Positions 1 to 12,377 of a stretch of 64,000 bases of DNA are shown here, in pieces. Source of the DNA: Hyperoplus lanceolatus (taxonomy: Eukaryota > Chordata > Actinopteri > Uranoscopiformes > Ammodytidae); contig CM049403.1 in NCBI GenBank assembly GCA_026929865.2, positions 33,555,001 through 33,619,000 of the forward strand, written 5' to 3'. The notes below the pieces were generated by a model, which was not told the DNA's origin, ran no database searches, and worked only from the letters and a program-made list of their open reading frames with translations. The stretch's first letter is position 1; every line of letters starts with the position of its first letter. The position numbers and the translations under genes were made by a program.

Positions 1-330
1 AAGCTGGTAACGTCTACCTGTGATAAGGACACAACCGTAAACGCACCGGCAGACAGTCAGTCTTGGTCTCCGGTTTCGCTTGAATTCCTGGCCGTTTACA
101 TCCGTTATCCGGCGATAAATGTCTTCCTCAAATGTTCGTCCATCTTCAGATAAAACGAGCTGTCGGTGTGTGTTGTAGTGAAACCGTGGCAGTGGCACAC
201 AGCTCGGCTCACAGTTTCCTGAATCTGACACACACACATACAGCCACTGCCGCCGCGTCGTCAAGCTAGCGGCTAGCAAGAGAGGATACGTCATCAGGTT
301 CGGTCTTACCAAAATAAAAGCTTGTTCTTC
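1..330 (-). other. Possible CpG-rich 5' exon or promoter of an unrelated minus-strand gene
   Basis: This stretch is richer in CG dinucleotides than the AT-rich DNA that follows. On the minus strand it reads CTTATCACAG followed by GTAGACG near position 18, which is an acceptable splice donor. An ATG sits near 150, but its frame closes after about a dozen codons, so any exon here would be mainly untranslated. The call rests on composition and one donor-like site only. It could equally be transposon sequence. Confidence 0.2.
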
Positions 331-995
331 TTCTTCTAAAAAATAAAAATCTTGAAACTGAAAACCTTTTTTATTTATTCTTCCTCACTCCCTCAGATTA
401 TTATCTTTGTATGATCTAATTCAATAAATAATGTTTTATGTATATATATATTTTTTAATTGTATATATTTTTATATAAAATGTGATTAGCCTAAATATAA
501 ATAAAATATTTATTGAATTTATATTTTTGCGAATTTTTATTTTTTTAAATGTAATCATTTTATTTCGGTCATTTTATATAGGGGGGAAAAAAAACTTTGA
601 GTGAACAGTAAGTAGTAAAGCCCATTCTGAAGTAAAGTTTTACCATTTCAACTACATGGCAATTAGTTTAAGCATACACTTTGTTTGATGTTGTCAAGAA
701 GTCTATATTCTATAAGTCTATATATATATCTACATTTAAAATAGTTCAATATATTTCAAATGTTTCAAGATTTTAATTAAAGAAGATTATAAAGAAGATT
801 ATTTGTCTTCATCAACCCTGTAAAGCGTCTTTGACTGCCTAGGCAATAAAGCAATAAAGCGCTATATAAAACCTATCAATTATTATAAATTAATTATTAT
901 AATTAAATGTTTTATAATGTGTTTTATGTATTCTAATCTTGCCCCTGTAAAGCACTTTGAGTGGCCTTGTGTCTGAATTGTGCTATAGAAATAAA
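331..995. other. AT-rich gene-free DNA ending in a LINE/SINE-like tail
   Basis: No open frame or RNA gene is visible. The segment is strongly AT-rich. At its right end, phrases such as GTAAAGCACTTTGAGTG and GCGCTATATAAA resemble the 3' tails of fish non-LTR retroposons, and they run directly into the CCTTG array. The family cannot be named from this alone. Confidence 0.35.
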
Positions 996-1117
996 CTTGC
1001 CTTGCCTTGCCTTGCCTTGCCTTGCCTTGCCTTGCCTTGCCTTGCCTTGCCTTGCCTTGCCTTGCCTTGCCTTGCCTTGCCTTGCCTTGCCTTGCCTTGC
1101 CTTGCCTTGCCTTGCCT
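996..1117. repeat. (CCTTG)n pentanucleotide array
   Basis: About 24 near-perfect copies of CCTTG follow a retroposon-like tail, so the array probably grew from the simple 3' end of that insertion. The open frames across it in both directions (PCLAL/KARQG repeats) are artefacts of the repeat. Confidence 0.95.
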
Positions 1118-1324
1118 TCATCAACCAATGTAATTTAATTTAAGAGTCACCGATTTTATTTAGAAAAAAACAGTGCTCGATTTCCGTTTTGTTATTTCAG
1201 CTTTAACTGCCGAAACAGCTTCAGTTCAGTTCGATGGAAAATTCAACGCACACTCGTTACGTAAAAACAGTACAATTATATTTAAAAAAAAGTAGTATGA
1301 ATCAAGTGTCTTGAAATGGAATAG

Positions 1325-1505
<181 letters not shown>

Positions 1506-2289
1506 ATTGTTGGAGTGTGCTGCCACCTGCTGACAATATTTAAAACATGCACATATAATGTATATTTAATAGTAATTGTGGCTGCGTTCCGAATCGCATA
1601 CTTTCTACTATATATATGTAGAAAAAAGATTTAGGATGTCCCGATTCTTGTGGCCAGATTTAGGATGGTTAGAATACCCGGATGGTCTACTTCATGCGGC
1701 CAAGATTGTTAGTGTTGAAAAGTGCATCCTATGTGAGAAGGGTCTAGATGCAGCCTTCCGCCTACCAGTGCAGCTCCCAAACATGCCAAACACGCCCATA
1801 TCTGCCAAAAACGCCCATATCGGCCAAAAACGCCTACAGCTCTGCGCATGCTAACGCTACAGAACCAATTCAAGCCCGCAGCTCGTCCCATTTTGCTTAC
1901 TTAGCGATGTTGTCGCTATATTTACCGACTTTTCAGACACCTCTGGCACGTTTTCTTCAAAAACGACCAGAGACAAATCTAGCTACTTTTTCTGTGTTAT
2001 TGGCGACTTTTCTCAAGTATCCTCTTTACTCTAATCAACATCAGCGGGTGCCTCCCCTGCCTGTCCCCCTTCCTAGAGCACTGACAGGCGGCAGATCCTG
2101 CAGCATCCCTATGCGGACAGACAGGAATACCTCTTCTCTTTTCCTTTACATCCCTATTAGCAGTTGTAGTACCCCTCTTTTAAAGTCTATGAGTAGTGCA
2201 ATTCAAAATGTTATGCAGTGCTTATTGAAACTGTGAGCATGTATGATTACTGCTAGACTTAACATTATCACGTCTTTTCTATGCAATTG

Positions 2290-3260
2290 TTTGTTCAATT
2301 TTATTTCAGACATATCAAAAAAAGACATTAAAAGCATGAAAATACAATAAAAAATATTTCAAATGATTTCACAAATAAAAATAAACAAAAAAAAACAAAA
2401 AATAAACAAATAACATATTGAATTGATATGCCTGAAAAGGAGTAGGAAGAAGTATAAACTTATTTGATCCAACCCTTTTCCAACTCAATAACTTTATAAT
2501 AATTTTTTATATTATTATTATTATTATTATTATTTTTATATTTATACAATCCATATATCCATATATACTCCCATCAAATGAGGGCCACCCCTCAATTTCT
2601 CCTGAGGATAAACAAAAATCAAACGAAAAATGAAATGAAATATCCACTATACATCCATACAAAAATACATCCATCCACCATATGCATCAACACAATCATA
2701 TTCCATATCTCCATATTTTACAACTCAATATCCATATCCACACATACATACTTTCCTCTTAAATCTCTCCCTTATCCTTTAAAAATCATTCTTTGAATTT
2801 TTTTTGAACTGAATCATGTTTGGACATTGTTTAGCTCCGTGCTCATACCATTCCAGTTTACACCACCAATTGAGATGCAATGACATTTTAAAGTCATGCG
2901 TGCAGCCAGTGTCTTAAAGTTTAACTGTTCCCTCAAATTGTAACCCCCCTCTCTGTCAAAAAAGTTTTTGAATGTTACCTGGTAGCAGTTTGTTTCTAGC
3001 TTTGAACATGATTTGTGTAACTTGATATTCAACCAGGTCCTTGAACTTTATGATCGGGAAAAGAGGAGGTTGGTGTGATCATAATATCCAGCTTTATTGA
3101 TTATTCTTATGGCTCTTTTTGAAGTGTGACTAGTGGTTGCAGTGAGCTTTTGTAAGTGGTCCCCCAGACCTCCACACAGTAATTTAAATAAGGTAAGATC
3201 ATTGGGCAGTAAAGAATATGCAATGATTTGTGATCCAATATATCTTTCCTTTACCCAGGA
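2290..3260 (-). mobile_element. LINE 3' fragment (CR1/L2-like reverse transcriptase C-terminus)
   Basis: The minus strand encodes a decayed non-LTR retrotransposon C-terminal region. Readable pieces are CVEVWGTTYKSSLQPL, TLQKRAIRIINKAGY, VEYQVTQIMFKARNKLLPG and YNLREQLNFK. These match the layout downstream of the reverse transcriptase fingers and palm in many fish LINEs. At least one frameshift separates the pieces. An A-rich tail lies at the left end (2330-2420), as expected for minus orientation. It is 5' truncated and inactive. Confidence 0.75.
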
Positions 3261-5100
3261 CTGAGATGCTTGTGAAAGTTTAGATTTAACAGTTATGTGA
3301 CTGTATAAAAAGTAAATAGCCTTCAGTCGCTAATAATATTATAAGAGACTGAAGTATTATTAAATTATAATAATGTTATATATAGGCTACATATTTATAT
3401 AAGTATTATTAATATTACATCTCATGCTTTTCCATACTGATTGTATGTGCATAATGCACTTTTTTGTAAAGTGTCTAAGTATCTTAAAAAAAAAATATTA
3501 TTTTGATGAACTTTCTGCTTTTTTGTTTGTAGTCAGACACTTTCCCAGGTTCTTAAATGATGGACTTCAATGACAAAAATATTCAAATAGTTTATTTACA
3601 GACAAAAAAATTATGAATATATTTTCTCAACAATGATATGAAAATGAGTTTGTTTTAAAAATATGTTGAAACATTGCACTTTGTGGGAAATCATCAAATG
3701 CAAAGTGTAGCAAAAACAGACAAGAAGTTTTTGACACTGAATATGGCAGACCCATTGGTCAGTGACATCTTTGATTTGATATGAATTGCAGGCTCTCTGG
3801 GCAAAAAAACCTTCGTTATCAGAAAATACACAATATATTAAATAAAGGCAGCCCCCAAACCTCGGACAACCACCTTGGCAACCCAGCAAGTACTGTTTAA
3901 TTGTGATTACTACCGTATGGAAGAGCTGGAGCTTTTGAAAAAGCCCACTAAATATGTTCAGATGTATAGCTCTGAGACTCGCTATGTGGAACAGAAGCAG
4001 AGTCTCTCATGAGGTCATTGCAATCAAACAAATATAACTGCCCTTAATCCATTTCTTCTGACTGAAAGGTATTTTTCAAGAGGGTCATGGCCGACACACA
4101 GCAGTGCAGTAAAACATACACATTAACACAAGGTACACAGAAACATAAAACTAAAACTAAAAAGAATGATGTGCGAAAACACAGCATGTAGGCTGTGTAT
4201 CAACATCAGATTTTTGTTCAGCTCAGACAGTACGGACAGGTAGCATATTGTGAGGAGATATTCATTGATTTTGACAAAATGTTGTACAAAGTTCATGTGC
4301 ACCTAAAAATAGAAAAAACAGTCACTTAATTACACTGATGTATTTGAGGGGACTGAGTCGCTAGTTTAGCCTTTAAGTCTACACAAATACAATGACATCT
4401 TGTTTATGTATTATAAAGTATGTAACTACCAACAAAGCACCATTGAAGGACGTGCAGGTGTGACAACTTAATTTCTTTAGGCAGCTGATTTGGCTATGGA
4501 GACCCAGACCATTTTGTTGATGCAAAGCTCCAAAATGTCATCAGGTGTTCGTAGCTTGCAAATCTATTCACAAAAGACACATCACATAAAAATCATGTTA
4601 GTCATTAATTAACATAGTCAAATAAATTATACATTGCCACCAAAGTAATGTTAACAGTAACACCTAACCTGTTACCTCATATGCTGACCAGATGCCAGTC
4701 TAATTTGATACAAACAAACACGTTAATAATTTTTATCATATACTAAATTATCATTCAGATAAGACTTATAAAGAGCTATTTGGACTGTAACGTTAAGCTA
4801 TTTTCTAACCAACAAAATCCTTTGAATAACACAAACATAACATTAGGTAACGAAGTAGGCGAATAAAACATTTGTATTGACTTACCTGATATAGAAGAGC
4901 AGGGGGTGTCTGTTTCAGTCCCAGCTGACTGTTGTAATCCATACTCTCGCTGGAGACGTAACTCCTGTACTATGAGCACTTAGTATTCATGTTTAATGTT
5001 GCGGATGCTGATTCTCTTGTTTTTAACTGTGCTGTAATGTCCTGTTTTAAACATTTTGCTGGTGAAATGGTCTCAACATCGACGGCAGCAAGAGCAGCTA
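3261..5100. other. Interior of transposon copy A; no supported gene
   Basis: No convincing gene is visible. On the minus strand an exon-like piece near 4887-4979 (with SAGTETDTPCSS) ends in ATATCAG and GTAAGT, a good donor. A second piece at about 4490-4570 reads LRTPDDILELCINKMVW and closes at a stop. The two do not join in phase. They could be relics of a transposon gene carried by copy A, or chance. Confidence 0.3.
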
Positions 5101-5916
5101 GCTGGCTAGCGCGATATTAACCAACAGAACGGAACAGGAAGAACGTCACACAGCTTAGTGCAGAGCAACCATAGCAACAAGCTGTAGGCGTTTTTGGCCG
5201 ATATGGGCGTGTTTGGCAGATATGGGCGTTTTTGGCATGTTTGGCCGAGCTGCACTGGTAGGCGGCAGCGGCTGCATCTAGACCATATAGTCCTATTTGG
5301 GCGATTCTGACCCACAATCCAGTGCGCACGTGAAGTGACGTAACATCGACGAAGCCTATAGGTCCATGTTATGAAAACAAACGGGGATGCGACGGATATG
5401 AAAGCAAGAGGCAAGATCAAGGCGCAATGTTATGATGAATTAAGAGAGAAAAGTATGTCCCAATAGTATGCCTACTGCATCCTAACTAGATTCTTTTTAT
5501 CGTCAGATGTAGTATGTAGAATAGAAAAAAGAAAGAGTATGCGATTCGGAACGCAACCTGTGTCTACAACTGAGACAGAGCTTGACGTTAATACAACGTT
5601 TACAATAGAAGTTATAAAAAATAATAATTTATCAAAATCTAAACCTCGGCAGACGAGATAAAACTAGATAGTTATCGTGACGTGCTGCCTTATCATATTC
5701 ATCATATTTGCATTTTATTTTGGTTTTGTAAAACGCATCAGTGAGCCCTCTGTCACGCGTCATGAATATAGGATATTCGCGCCAAATCTCCGGACTTTCA
5801 ATGACATTCTTTGTTATCAGTTTATATGCAGACTCTTCAGTGAGGAACAGCATAGAGATTAATACTTCCGAGTTTTTCTTTCTTACGCCATGCTTTTGAG
5901 ACTATTTGTATGTAAG

Positions 5917-5918
<2 letters not shown>

Positions 5919-5990
<72 letters not shown>
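5919..5990. repeat. (TG)n microsatellite
   Basis: A plain TG dinucleotide run of about 70 bp inside the IFIT spacer. Confidence 0.95.
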
Positions 5991-5993
<3 letters not shown>

Positions 5994-6897
5994 TGTTGTT
6001 AACTTTAGCTTGCTATTTTAGAAACGTAAAGTTAGCTACTTATGTTTGTTTAAATGTGTCTCTGTTAGCTAGCAGCCTGCAGCAGAAGTGTAATGTTTGC
6101 TAGCTCTCCATTATTTTATATGTGTTAGCTAAGCTTTGTTTCAGTATTTATGTGTATACCTACCGTGTGTTATACTTGCTGTCTGTATATTGATTTATAG
6201 CCTATTTTCATGTCTATGTTACAATTTTACCAAAAGAAAAACTACCAATGAAGTCACACTAAATAAACCAGAAAAGTCAAGCCTTGAGTAGGCTACAGTA
6301 GGAATAAATATCTCTTCAACACAAGGATCTAACATTATCTATTCAAATGTTATCTGAAAATGTATATGTAAAATAATAATACAATAATTAATCTCAACAG
6401 TAGCCTATAATATAAATGATAATGAAAATAATGCAAAATGATGTGAATTATAAGATTACTGTTACATACATCCTTCCCCTGAATGTCAACTGTGGAGTAA
6501 CCAGCAAAACAAAGATACACAGAATATTTATTTGTGCACATAATGTATATTTAATATTATTAGTATTGCGTACAACTGAGACAGAGCTTGACATACTTTC
6601 TGAGCAGCATACAGTCAGTAACATGTGTTGATTATATTCAGGTTACACATCAAATTAACTATTTTTACAGTTTTATTTTTCAGTACACCAAAAACTTAGA
6701 ACGAAAACTTATTTCATAGATTATTATTTTCTTGTATAAATTTATACAGAGCTAAGGAAAAAAAATCAACCCAACAGCAATAAAGTAAATACGTTACTAC
6801 AATGCATATACATACAAAATATGTTATGAAAAAGAAAAACTGAATACAATATAAACTTCATGGAATGAAATCATGAAAATGAATGATAAGATTTCAA

Positions 6898-6898
<1 letters not shown>

Positions 6899-6952
<54 letters not shown>
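6899..6952. repeat. (CA)n microsatellite
   Basis: A plain CA dinucleotide run of about 54 bp in the IFIT spacer. Confidence 0.95.
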
Positions 6953-6954
<2 letters not shown>

Positions 6955-7035
6955 CGTTTACATGGAAATTATGAAAAGAACAACAAAAAAAAAGATATAC
7001 TTAAATCATTAAAATGAATGATACAATATAAGCAA

Positions 7036-7075
7036 GGGGGTCTGGTGGTGTAGTGGTTAAAGCACCCCCCCCCCT
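7036..7075 (+). mobile_element. SINE head fragment (tRNA-like)
   Basis: The phrase GGTGGTGTAGTGGTTAAAGC resembles the box A region of the tRNA-derived heads common in fish SINEs and is followed by a run of C. Only the head is present, and no box B is visible. Confidence 0.4.
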
Positions 7076-7392
7076 ACCCCCATACACAACATAATTTCAA
7101 TAAACAGTGGTCATACAACTGATCTATAATAGATTAAACCTGATGGTTACACAAAACATTCTCCAAATATCAACTATCAAAACGGCTTCCTATTAGTCGA
7201 AGGCGCCAATTCCTGTAATGTGAGTGCGGCTTAAAGGGGTTTTTTAAGTAATTTAAATCCTAATTTGCAATCCTTCCACCACTGTGCTTGTCAAATGGTC
7301 AAACAGCACCATAAACCCCCACTAGAGGGCACTCTTGCATCGTTTATCTCCAAGGTCTCTCTGCATTATTTCAGCACTAGGTGACTGACATT

Positions 7393-8741
7393 GGCCCTCA
7401 TTTATCAATTTTGCGTGGAAACTGGTGCAGATTCTGGCGCAAATACCTCCCTACGCCAGGTGTCGCGTGGTATTTATCAAACAGGCGTATCTCGCCAATC
7501 TCAGCGTACGCCATGGCCATTATTGATAAATTCGGCGGATGAAAACGAGCGTATCACGCCCATACACGCCCCTATATTTTCTCAGTTTAGAGGCCTCGCC
7601 CAGAGGTTTTACGACATGGATATGCGCAATACGGCACTTCCCTGAAGTAGAAATTGACAGAATAACAGCGAAAGTAGAAAAAAGAGTTTCATTTCGGAGC
7701 ATTAGCCTACAAGCAGCATCAAAGAACGACAGAAGGCAGCAGTTAGGAAGGAAATAACTGCTGCGGTCAACAGCGTTGGTGTTGACTCATAATCGCCACT
7801 AAAAAAAGCGTGTTGCTGTTCTGAAATGCAACCAACTGGGGGTGCGGGGCTGCGGGCATAATATAAGTGGTGGAGGAGAAAAAGACGCACCAACTGTCCG
7901 ATAATGGTTCCCATAAAATAAATACACGTCTGCAGAGATTTGAATGATTAGAATGTATTGGCCCTTTTAGATAGCACTACTCAAAAGGGTTTTAAAAAAT
8001 AAAAATAACACATTTTGCGTTTGTATGACAGCATGCGCTTGGCACGAGTGGTCAGCCTGGCCGTCAGCTGCACAAGCCGACCCGGCAGCGATCAGCTGTG
8101 AGAGCGCCCACCGTCCTGCTCCACCAGCAGATAGGAACAACGTGCCGGTTAACGGTGGAAATAAATTGCTCGCTTTAGCATCAATGACACATTAAAAGAG
8201 GAACTAACATCTAAAAAGTGCGTCAAATAAATAAAATGTTAAGCTGAATGTTGTGCCGTGTATTTTTTTGTATCATAAAGAGCAGTGTATGTCTACTACA
8301 TATTTAATACTTAGGCTAACATTTTGAATGAATGCAGCCCCCGTGCCTCAGTGTCCCTCCAGCTGCTCCAAGACGGAGACAACTGCCCTTACGCAGTCCC
8401 ATGCAGCCCTCCTAAGTGGCCGGTGTGCGCACTATTGAATCAGCTCTCCTTCTCAGTTGCACACCATAAGCTGCTCATTTTTAAGTGATTAATATCTTTA
8501 TTTCGGTCTTATTTGCACTGCATTTGTATTACCTTCTAATAATTGTCCAACAAAGTCATCGGCTACCCGGCACAGCCTGCACTGCGAGTCCAAGCTGTTT
8601 TCAAATTTGCGTACACGAGCTGAGAGCTGGCGTGGGATTTGAGCGTACCCTACGCTCACGTCCATATTGATAAATGCCGAGATTTGCGTGGAAATCGTAC
8701 ACCCATTTTTCTGGTCTACGCAAGATTGATAAATGAGGGCC
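7393..8741. mobile_element. TIR element with GGCCCTCATTTATCAA ends
   Basis: Both ends carry GGCCCTCATTTATCAA and continue with T(T/C)TTGCGT, in inverted orientation. The flanks are GACATT on the left and ACTGGGAGG on the right. The paralogous spacer at 33270 reads GACATTGGGAGG without the element, so the 1,349-bp insert is confirmed, with a probable 3-bp duplication (ATT/ACT). The interior has no supported transposase, so this is a non-autonomous element. A 3-bp duplication would suit PIF/Harbinger-like elements, but the family assignment is weak. Confidence 0.8.
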
Positions 8742-8879
8742 ACTGGGAGGATTCATTAGCAGGAATTAAATCTAGTCCAATTCACTAGCAGCTACACCAA
8801 TTATTTGGATCAAATAGGGCCAAACTATACTACCACAATCAATGCCTCTCCACCGTTAAGTTTCTCACTTCATTTTTAA

Positions 8880-9228
8880 AGGAGAAGTAAGTGATATTTT
8901 TAAATGTGTTAAATCTCTCTATATTCAGACAGCAATCACTTAAACAGTATGTGCATTTCATAAGACAGGTCTTCCAGTCATTCAGCTTTTCAGCAATTGC
9001 CAGATAAAATTTAGAGTAGCCCGCTCGTTTTTATCCAATCAGGAGACAGAGCGCTATAAAGAGGCGGGTCTCTGTGCCCGTGAATGATGATTCGCTGCTC
9101 TCCATCGCTCCATCTGATGAAGACGGCTGTGTGTTCATGTGGTGGTGACGTAGGGACGAGGGAGGGGACTGCTAACTGCAGTCACTGACAGGAAGTTAGC
9201 TAAAAGGACCAACTCACTTACTTCTCCT
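8880..9228. mobile_element. piggyBac-type MITE (AGGAGAAGTAAGT ends)
   Basis: The element begins AGGAGAAGTAAGTGAT after a TTAA and ends ACTTACTTCTCCT before ATAA, a one-base decay of the TTAA duplicate. Paralogous spacers (49874, 56090) have a single TTAA at this point, giving an empty site. A relative lies at 28862-29337 and shares the internal GACGTAGGGACGAG block. Confidence 0.8.
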
Positions 9229-9353
9229 ATAACTATATTTAATGAGGTGATCTTTTCCAGAAGTATTTACTTTAAGTTTTCCAAATTAATGTACAGATAT
9301 TTTTGTAGGTGATGCAACACCTACATTTCTTTCTGGATTTAGAACCAGTGCTG

Positions 9354-12295
9354 TTAAAGAACACTAGAGGCTGGCAGGTTTTCCAGAAACTCCTGTATTT
9401 CTCTCCACATTGGGTCCCTGCGTCTGTCCCTAACTTTCTCCAGAGCTTGAATGCTGTTGTCACGAAAGAAGGATTGATGTGGTATCTCTGCCGCCTTCAT
9501 GTTATATTTTATTGAATTGTGGGGCTCCCTACGATCACGGAATAAATACATTGCATATTTGTTATAAAGCATCTGTGTATCTGCTAGTTCCAGATCCATT
9601 CCCAGCAGTTCCTGGTGCATCTGCTCAGCTCTAGCCTTGCCCCAATCTGTCTTTGCGTACATATTCGCGAGATCCATTTTCTTCGCTAGTGAAGATTCAG
9701 GGTAAAGAGAGATCACCTCCTCCTGGAGACTGATTGCTCTTTGTAATGTGTTTTCATCTGGATTACTGTCCCTCGAAATGATCCATTTGTAGAGCAGTGC
9801 TGCACATCTCTTCAGATAACGCTCAGATGGATGGTTTTCCAGAGCCACCTCTGCCAAGAATGTGGCCTCTTCTACAGATACATACTCTCTATAAACCCAA
9901 ATTAATGTGTTCAAACCACTGTAGCTGCTGACAGGATTTCTCAAAACCCTTCTGTCTAACTCACCTAGTTCATCTTTATCAATTCTCTCTTCTTTCTTGG
10001 CACGTAGGTGAAGATACTGAACAGCGAGGTACAAGTTCTCTGGATCCTGTTCTTTGGCGATTCTCATTTTCTCCAGGATTTCATCCTCCAGCTTTGTGTT
10101 GCTGTGCTTTGTGTGGTCATACTTGAAATCATTCCTTAACAATAAGACATAGCTGGAGTTCCACTCCACCATCTCCGGCTGCATCCCGATGGCTTTCTCA
10201 AAGTAATCTACAGCCAGCAGCTGTTTGTCTCTGCTGAACTTCATCAGGGTCCAGGCTTTCTCAGCGTAGGTCTCTGCATGGAGCTCGTGCTGGGGTGGAG
10301 ATGGGTATTTCTGCATCAGGGCGTCGACCTTTGACAGGTAATCCTGACTCTTTCCTTGGTCTCCCAGGAGATGGTGCAGCCAGGCCAGGTTCCCATAGTT
10401 CACCACTAACCACGGACCTTCATCTGCTTCTCTGATGTTGCAGAAAGCCTCTGCAGCCTTGGTGAAGAAGCTCTGGGCGTCTTCGGTGAAGCCCAGCTTG
10501 TACTGGATGTACCCCCTCAGGTTGTAAATGTGACCCAGCCAGCGGTTTCCCTCCTCTGTCCCGATGTCCACCAGCTTGTCCCTGAGCCGGAAGAGTTTTT
10601 TATCGCCTTCGTCCAGATCCCAGGTGAAGTGGCACTGCAGGGCCTCCAGTTTGGACTCCAGTGTTGGTTGACTCCGAGCAGCACTGAAGGAGAATGAAAA
10701 CAACAATGGTAAATGATCAGACTCATGTGGAGGTTTCAAAGTATTGTACAGACACTAAATACAAATAATATGCTGGAAAGAAAAGGTGTCGTTAACTTTT
10801 TAAAAAATACTCAATAATAAAAAAAGACAGCTGAAAGTAGAGCATTAACTACCACTGAGGAAACACATTACAGGTTTTTATGTCTGGTTCCTTTTTTGAA
10901 GAAAAATGTAAATCATTCAAATAAAACCAAAAAAGCTGAATGCAGAATTTCTCCAGCAGAAGTATGTTTCTTGCCAGTGTTTAAAACAACTTTCAGAAAA
11001 CAAATCAGTAATTTTTTTTAAATCAAGATATTTTTATTAGTTTTTTTGAATAGAAAAGTGAAAAGTTGTTCATTTGTTACAGACAGGTAGTATGAAAGAA
11101 TAAATAAAAAACGCCACTTACATCGAAACAAACAATAAAATAAAATAAACATCAAAATACCCAAAAATAATCCCTCCCAAGTCATTGCCAGTTCACAGAA
11201 CCTGAAATGAGGCCAGAAAAGGTCCCCATGCTTTCTGAAACCCTGCACTGGAATGCTGAAGCGAGTACCTAATTTTCTCCAGCTTAAGGCAGGACATAAC
11301 ATCTCTCAGCCATTGTGTATGAGTGGGCGGGACAGGTTCCCTCCACCTCAGCAGAATGGCTCGCCGGGCCAGAAGAGAGGCAAAAGATATAGTACGTCGC
11401 TTAACTGTTCCATTATTTTATTTTGTTATTGTCTTGTCGAAAAGTTTTGATTTGTTTAACCCACGAGCTGAAACATCAACATCATAGACACTGACTGATT
11501 CATACTGAACATTTATTTTTTTGTAAACAATTATAAAAAATAAGAGGGGGTAGGACCAGAAAAGCTTTTTCTTAACTTCTTCCCTTTTGAACATGAACTA
11601 TGTTATTCCAGTTATGTATTTGTTGCTTAGGATCCTGAGGATCCCATTGGTTTGTTTTTAATTTATTTCTTTCCTTTTTTACTGCTCAATCCTTTTATTT
11701 TTGTTTGTATTATTTTTTTTAACCATGTTCAATAAAGACTTAAACAAAAACTGCAGTTAATCCAACCACCTCGTCAGTGACCCCAAAAAGTGCCATTAGA
11801 GGTTTTGGTTCCAACTTGATGTTTAACACCTGAGATAATGTTTGGAAGACCTCTACCCAGAATGTGTTAAGGCTGGGGCACAACCAATACATATGAAGTA
11901 GAGAGGCTTCATAGATGTTACATCTTACACACAGTGGACTAACATCAGGGTAAATTGTGGATAATTTGGCTTTTGAGCCCTATGAACCACTTTGAATTGG
12001 ATCAGTAATTTTTAGAAAAAAGAAATAAATAAAGTCTAACATTTAAAATGCCTGTGGCTCAAAGTGAACAAAGAAGATATACCATAAATAAAATAAAATA
12101 AATAAAATTCATACTACTCATTTAATCCTATAATTGGTAACACTTTACAATAAGGTACACAAAAAAGAGCATTTACTGTTCCCAAAAGAGTAGTTACTAC
12201 TCTTTTTGGAACAGTAACTACTCTTTTTCTGTGTACCTTATTGTAAAGTGTTACCCTATAACTATATGAAAAGCAGAAGCAGCAACTCACCACAT
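9354..12295 (-). CDS. ifit: IFIT-like protein, copy 1 (two exons)
   Basis: Spliced gene: exon 1 coding 12291-12295 (ATGTG, donor GTGAGT) and exon 2 10683-9354 (acceptor TTCTCCTTCAG), giving 444 aa. IFIT proteins are cytosolic, interferon-induced TPR proteins that bind viral RNA ends or translation factors. The family signature CHFTWDL appears near residue 19. TPR-like helices follow (NLRGYIQYKLGFTEDAQ, NYGNLAWLHHLLGDQGKSQ, YAEKAWTLMKFSRDKQ, YFEKAIGMQPE and more distal ones). The start encodes Met-Cys, whereas most copies encode Met-Met-Ser or Met-Ser. A 15-base in-frame insertion adds HSNTK relative to copy 2. The intron holds an L1-like LINE fragment and a MITE, and the promoter block is displaced upstream by 1.58 kb. 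The frame is intact. An alternative first exon at 15984 is possible. Confidence 0.88.
11018..11990 (-). mobile_element. L1/Tx1-type LINE ORF2 C-terminal fragment in the copy 1 intron
   Basis: Two blocks on the minus strand belong to one LINE. The block at 11990-11760 reads CPSLNTFWVEVFQTLSQVLN, then KLEPKPLMALFGV. The block at 11390-11170 contains ARRAILLRWREPVPPTHTQW and WLRDVMSCLKLEKIR. These are typical of the extreme C-terminus of L1/Tx1 ORF2. About 360 bp of A/T-rich sequence ending in a polyadenylation-like AATAAAG (11400-11755) lies between them and may be a second retroposon in plus orientation. Confidence 0.75.
12136..12255. mobile_element. Palindromic MITE (GGTAACACTTTAC ends)
   Basis: The element is almost wholly an inverted repeat. 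It starts GGTAACACTTTACAATAAGG and ends with the complement. Flanking CTATAATT and CTATAACT could be an 8-bp target duplication with one change, pointing to an hAT-like origin. It lies in the copy 1 intron 36 bp from the exon 1 donor. Confidence 0.8.
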
Positions 12296-12377
12296 TATCA
12301 AGCTTGTTTCTTGTCTCAGTAGTTTTCTGAATATAAGTTCGGCTGATTTCTGCTCAGTTTGATGCTCCGTTGGGATC

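Larger units (their letters stand above)
1578..5560. mobile_element. DNA transposon with GGYTGCGTTCCGAATCGC termini, copy A
   Basis: The left end reads GGCTGCGTTCCGAATCGCAT. The complement of the right end reads GGTTGCGTTCCGAATCGCAT, giving terminal inverted repeats of 20 bp or more. Sub-terminal blocks (TTTAGGATGTCCCGATTC, and motifs near CCAAACATGCC and AACGCCCATAT) also recur in inverted order at 1780-1850 and 5180-5275. The insertion splits an IFIT spacer: AATGTATATTTAATA lies to the left and GAGACAGAGCTTGAC to the right, and these are nearly adjacent at 23100. A LINE fragment sits inside it. A second, shorter family member lies at 30078-31475. The superfamily is not certain and the target duplication is unclear. 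Confidence 0.7.
5561..7392. other. IFIT spacer module downstream of copy 1
   Basis: This is the leftward continuation of the spacer found below every IFIT copy. Shared phrases include GAGACAGAGCTTGAC, TGTTGATTATATTCAGG, a TTTATTTTTC block and, at 7290-7383, a block with ACTAGAGGGCACTC. Two microsatellites interrupt it: TG at 5919-5990 and CA at 6899-6952. No open frame is supported. Confidence 0.6.

Noticed and set aside
883-1143. Open frames on both strands with KARQG or PCLAL repeats
   Set aside because: They only translate the (CCTTG)n array.
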